Below are positions 7,301 through 8,033 of a stretch of DNA of 8,033 nucleotides, one piece after another. The translations under genes were made by a program, and so were the position numbers. The stretch lies in the NCBI GenBank assembly GCA_020062205.1, contig JAGUWT010000041.1, forward strand, positions 1 through 8,033. Direction: 5' to 3'. The notes beneath the pieces were generated by a model that was not told where the DNA came from, searched no databases, and was given only the letters and a program-made list of their open reading frames with translations. Origin of the DNA: Thermodesulfovibrionales bacterium (GTDB lineage: Bacteria > Nitrospirota > Thermodesulfovibrionia > Thermodesulfovibrionales > SM23-35). Each line of letters begins with the position of its first letter. Within the stretch, counting starts at the first letter, position 1.

Positions 7301-8033
7301 CTTTTACGTCTATTTTATTCTCTTCTGATGTATCAGGCTTCATATCGGATAAACCTATCTTCCGCTTTTTAAGGGATATGATGCCTAAATCCGTAAATCG
7401 TGCTTCCCCCGTATCGTTTACAAGAAGGAGTTCACGGGTTCGGGATACTTTATCTTCAAAAGATGTCAAAGCTGAAAAGATAGACACGATTTTCTGTTCA
7501 AGGTCATTAACTGTAAAGTAAACTGTGTTGTAACCTTTATATCGTTCTCTGAAAGCATTTAGAAGTGCCCCGTTATTGTCAACCTGTTGTAAACATATAC
7601 ATCCTGCTGCCAATGCTTCGAAAAACCGTATATTAAAAAAGTTGCCGGCGCCAATAGGATTAATAACTACTTTTGCTTGCGAGTAATATTTTTCTATTTC
7701 TTCATTACTAAGCCGATGGAATGAAGTATCAATGATAACTGCCTTTAAATGATTCGCTTTTGCGAACGAATTAACTCTGCTTAATACCTCCTGTCTTTGC
7801 CCATACCAGTTGCCTTGAATTTTACCAATAAATAAAAAGTCTATTGGCCTCTCAGAAATACTTGGATACTGTGCGCCGCGTTGAATTCTTTCCACAGAAA
7901 TCATGTCGGGCAACCAGACAGCTTTCTTACCAAAAACACTCTCATATTCAATTGCATCATATTCATCTTGAACTGCATATATACTCGCAGCAATTCTGTG
8001 AACATTTCTCTCCTTCTGTTCATTTGTTTCCCA
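1329..8033 (-). CDS. Giant multidomain glycosyltransferase/methyltransferase with TPRs (N-terminus beyond window)
   Basis: One frame of 2,234 codons ends at TAG (1329-1331) and is still open at the right edge; residue 1 here means codon 8031-8033. A TTG at 7911-7913 and ATG at 7902-7904 are internal: the 40 codons before the TTG read as continuous domain sequence (RIAASIYAVQDEYD, then VFGKKAVWLPDMISVERI). Domains in order: GT-B C-terminal half, CgeB-like (1-205); GT8-like GT-A with DSD (275-555); class I SAM methyltransferase (570-787); GT-A with DAD (801-1080); GT9 heptosyltransferase-type (1106-1442); four TPRs (1504-1640); GT2 (1669-1900); second SAM methyltransferase (1955-2125); helical TPR-like tail (2126-2234). 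No signal peptide or transmembrane segment is seen, so it should act in the cytoplasm or at the inner membrane face. Expected role: sequential addition of several sugars, with methylation, to an LPS/O-antigen, capsule or glycoprotein acceptor. Linkages and acceptor cannot be read from sequence. Single-domain glycosyltransferases are usually 250-450 residues, so this is a multi-gene equivalent in one chain. No internal stop or frameshift is present. Composition varies along the gene, suggesting mosaic assembly. Confidence 0.95.
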   Translation of the reverse strand, partial: WETNEQKERNVHRIAASIYAVQDEYDAIEYESVFGKKAVWLPDMISVERIQRGAQYPSISERPIDFLFIGKIQGNWYGQRQEVLSRVNSFAKANHLKAVIIDTSFHRLSNEEIEKYYSQAKVVINPIGAGNFFNIRFFEALAAGCICLQQVDNNGALLNAFRERYKGYNTVYFTVNDLEQKIVSIFSALTSFEDKVSRTRELLLVNDTGEARFTDLGIISLKKRKIGLSDMKPDTSEENKIDVKALVAAKTSLEQILPPQIYLDDSKLKLKTEEQAIPIVFINFGNQEYFKYSLAQAKISNPNSTIYLIGDESNDKYEFVEHHDINNYFISAQVFSKVYKHLSTNSCEFELICFLRWFILKDFMGKNHIEKCLYVDSDVMIYANISEEQAKFSQYDLTVSLNMSPHCVFINSFNGLNKFCEFMLRCYTDPSLFKTIIEKTFKSLSVQGLPGGACDMTVFDAYRIRNIDKIGEISPTIGASKYDHNINMSEGFEMGKGIKKIIWIDNQPFGKDISGSLIKFNILHLQGGVKSLIKDYFIGELEYSDNCQKWLIKKQTKADSYSSPCTSELDNIIPPEIKNNEFYFLIQKIAKEEKIETVLEIGSSAGEGSTEAFVTGLRENPNRPTLFCMEISKPRFAELQKRYANDSFVKCYNVSSVGLNKFPSEEVVSDFYNTYRTNLNQYPLNQILGWLRQDIEYVKNSGVYENGIQKIKKENNIINFDMVLIDGFAFTGSAELDEIYGAKFILLDDINDIKNYKSYQRLIKDPHYTLATENWKLRNGYAIFKRTSTIIPVTDEKKELPVHFFTIVLNGEPFIRHHIEVFKQLPFKWHWHIVEGVADLKHDTAWSLQFGARITDEIHKNGLSNDGTTEYLDELKRQYPENITIYRKQGGQFWDGKLEMVNAPLSNIGEECLLWQIDADELWTVEQICAGYSMFVQNPEKTVAYYYCHYFVGENLVITTRDTYGNNTSYEWLRTWRYKYGDRWLAHKPPRLCRQTENGRWADLASLDPIVHTETEKRGLVFQHYAYATESQLFFKERYFGYSNAVKQWQKLQQQNNFPVMLRDYFSWVKDHAQVNSVMSQGICPLVQKNILGQWRFRQLDFPSSDPGNVLWIRTDSIGDNVIASSMLSYIRGKYKHSKITVLCQEHIAELYEACPYIDNIITIPSENIEHKWNSNEKYQEALRQIKQIKPDILLNSVYSVHGLADIPGIEYIPKRYAFRNTPSAQYTSLISTTLYWKSELERHHDFLIGLGINAQPLQPKIWLNKDDEEFADDFFKRNCLNPIQCIAVCAGSRTNDRYYDTEHYSHILNNITASHELAVVLFGAEGDKEINDQISSRLQCRFVDLSGETTLRQTAALIKRVKMYLGSETSLAHIACAVSIPNVVILGGGYFGRFMPYSPLTSVVCLPLECYGCYWQCRYRQVHCIRDISPEVMVEAIRQTLDKSSEKPRVFVQGRSFWKPDADQPHWQWFDRFLDMNSAEIIPFGEVPELSVRNQEQMINADIMKEIEKAMMLIQHGNLDDARLYLKQVTDKYPVSPDLLNLYAVTKFHSGETQDAEERFKSIIERWPAFIMAYNNLAELYSLRGETEKAEEYYTKALNIDRYDKTIIMNFGHLLKSAGQAEIARHLYLSFLGQFPYDNEVNEALAGLDKQITPLNAPFAQKTISSDEIDVSIIVATKNRAQLLDQMITSLKKAAEGICFEIIVIEGNSTDNTLEILDKHGIEQIYNEKEHFGEGRHSWAQLYNFGFLKAKGKWAMYASDDIVFHESCITRAVEILNQQSPEVAGGIFFYRNMAAEPAWKDFGIDFTYGQKLRLNYGLIRLNDFKEVNGLDEHYNFYCADGDLCYKLYEKGKEFIPLDGCFITHVNILDTTKQINYSKADEDIQNYKKRWEYFVPTAVEPNPRRLMWQEFKKLLKQQSYSIPNHGTDQMSDVQEPQHLQNNSLDQLKQAGKWSKGQPLRLHLGCGEQHFDGYVNIDYPPSEHNVMQIKADIYANIMELDFPPGSVDEVRLHHVFEYFNRAIALALLIRWHQWLKIGGKLYIETPDLIGSAKTLLSNTSWSVKMGVVRHLSGSHKAKWAYHVDQWFPERFEYTLRKFGFDPVQTQSVSWQREPYLSNVHTITWKAHELTIEELIKAAEELLKESMVSEHEKLLYEVWCKELRSFLDDTKYSQRDKELLLLEKLQEDFRNVEVLVRLAEIEMDRSNQKKAKNYLIAALAIEPQNVAAKTLLEKLQ
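1332..1658 (-). other. Domain 9: C-terminal helical TPR-like tail
   Basis: Residues 2126-2234 are Glu/Lys/Leu-rich and predicted helical. The last about 60 residues, from LLLEKLQEDFRNVEVLVRLAEIEM through KAKNYLIAALAIEPQNVAA, fit roughly one and a half TPR units ending in the consensus AL-x-IEP. It probably serves as an interaction or capping element. Confidence 0.6.
1659..2171 (-). other. Domain 8: second SAM-dependent methyltransferase
   Basis: Residues 1955-2125. LRLHLGCGEQHFDGYVNIDY contains motif I (L1963-G-C-G1966) and the acidic D1977 that binds the SAM ribose. VDEVRLHHVFEYF and WLKIGGKLYIETPDL are motifs of the predicted methyltransferases found beside glycosyltransferases in O-antigen and capsule loci. 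The fold is unrelated in sequence detail to domain 3. Glycan methylation or chain capping is an inference. Confidence 0.85.
2334..3029 (-). other. Domain 7: classical GT2 glycosyltransferase
   Basis: Residues 1669-1900. DVSIIVATKNRAQLLDQMITSL and FEIIVIEGNSTDNTLEIL are the standard GT2 nucleotide-binding strands. KGKWAMYASDDIVF gives the acidic metal-binding pair D1761 and D1762. YCADGDLCYKLYEKG (D1841, D1843) matches the region holding the catalytic base. The domain is complete and the motifs are intact. Donor sugar is unknown. Confidence 0.88.
3117..3524 (-). repeat. Domain 6: four tetratricopeptide repeats
   Basis: Residues 1504-1640 show a regular 34-residue helical period with TPR consensus positions: GNLDDARLYL, then LYAVTKFHSGETQDAEERF, then YNNLAELYSLRGETEKAEEYY with ALNIDRYD, then FGHLLKSAGQAEIARHLY. 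TPRs bind proteins or peptides, so this block between the GT9 and GT2 domains may dock an acceptor protein, a partner enzyme or another copy of the chain; that role is inferred. Confidence 0.88.
3708..4718 (-). other. Domain 5: GT9 (ADP-heptose:LPS heptosyltransferase-type) domain
   Basis: Residues 1106-1442, about a full family-9 length. The N-terminal motif LWIRTDSIGDNVIAS carries D1120, equivalent to the catalytic Asp of WaaC-type enzymes. The donor half shows IAVCAGSRTNDRYY, VDLSGETTLRQ and YLGSETSLAHIACA (E1369, H1374), the counterpart of the D-S/T-G-x-x-H loop with Glu in place of Asp, as in some family members. A cysteine cluster follows. It implies transfer of heptose or a related sugar, most often in LPS core or O-glycan synthesis. 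Confidence 0.85.
4794..5633 (-). other. Domain 4: GT-A glycosyltransferase with DAD motif
   Basis: Residues 801-1080. It starts with PVHFFTIVLNGEPFIRHHIEVF, a strand-loop-helix seen in GT2/GT92-like enzymes. The metal-binding motif is CLLWQIDADELWT (D918, D920). Further features include an aromatic-rich centre (TVAYYYCHYFVG) and a conserved-looking HKPPRL segment. It is distinct from the classical GT2 domain near the C-terminus. Substrate is not predictable. Confidence 0.65.
5673..6326 (-). other. Domain 3: class I SAM-dependent methyltransferase
   Basis: Residues 570-787. Motif I is TVLEIGSSAGEGS (E600 to G606), followed by the acidic strand LFCMEISKPRF for ribose contact, then FDMVLIDGFAF (D721, D726) and FILLDDIND. 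It ends with the beta hairpin ENWKLRNGYAIFKR, typical of the fold. It resembles the small methyltransferases of sugar or natural-product pathways (Methyltransf_24-like). Target unknown; O-methylation of a glycan is inferred from context. Confidence 0.7.
6369..7211 (-). other. Domain 2: GT8-like GT-A glycosyltransferase
   Basis: Residues 275-555. It opens with IPIVFINFGNQEYF and NSTIYLIGDES, has the metal-binding DxD motif in KCLYVDSDVMIY (D376, D378), a GGACDMTVFDAY segment typical of the acceptor-site region, and ends with FNILHLQGGVKSL, matching the HxxGxxK phosphate-binding motif of GT8-like enzymes. All expected elements are present, so it should be active. This stretch is markedly more AT-rich than the GT9-encoding part. 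Confidence 0.72.
7419..8033 (-). other. Domain 1: GT-B C-terminal half, CgeB / group-1-like glycosyltransferase
   Basis: Residues 1-205 of the visible protein. After the linker strand AVWLPDMIS comes DFLFIGKI, then GQRQEVLSRV, a typical opening of the donor-binding Rossmann half in CgeB-like/GT4-like proteins. VVINPIGAG and RFFEALAAGCICL follow; Glu139 in the latter corresponds to the conserved Glu that contacts the nucleotide-sugar in this fold. The acceptor-binding N-terminal half should lie beyond position 8033. Substrate is unknown. Confidence 0.75.

Noticed and set aside
1..8033. CRISPR arrays, tRNA/rRNA genes, transposase genes or phage attachment sites
   Set aside because: No regularly spaced repeats, cloverleaf-like sequences, transposase motifs or paired terminal repeats were seen on either strand.

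Overview
The window looks like part of a surface-glycan biosynthesis locus from a Gram-negative environmental bacterium. The clues are a family 9 (heptosyltransferase-type) domain, several other glycosyltransferase domains and sugar-associated methyltransferase domains, a moderate-to-low GC content, and a VapBC toxin-antitoxin pair. Phylum cannot be fixed from this sequence; Nitrospirota, Desulfobacterota or anammox-type Planctomycetota would all fit, and that is only a guess.

Layout: (1) 1-509, minus strand: the N-terminal 169 codons of a GT-A fold glycosyltransferase-like protein whose C-terminus lies beyond position 1. (2) 510-634: a divergent intergenic region with a good sigma-70-like promoter and an inverted repeat that probably forms the vapBC operator. 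(3) 635-1271, plus strand: a two-gene vapBC operon (AbrB-fold antitoxin and PIN-domain RNase toxin) with an 8-base overlap. (4) 1272-1328: a short convergent gap with a tandem GACCCCTT repeat. (5) 1329-8033, minus strand: one uninterrupted reading frame of 2,234 codons that is still open at the right edge. From N to C terminus it carries a GT-B (CgeB-like) C-terminal half, a GT8-like GT-A domain, a class I methyltransferase, a second GT-A domain with a DAD motif, a GT9 domain, four TPRs, a classical GT2 domain, a second methyltransferase, and a helical TPR-like tail.

The giant protein has the look of a glycan assembly line: at least five sugar transferases and two methyltransferases on one polypeptide, with TPRs as scaffold or acceptor-binding surface. 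The partial glycosyltransferase at the left edge runs in the same direction and probably belongs to the same locus. The vapBC pair, on the opposite strand between them, looks like a later insertion or a stabilising module. An apparent TTG start at 7913 is not the real N-terminus: the frame continues upstream with 40 more codons of domain-like sequence to the window edge.
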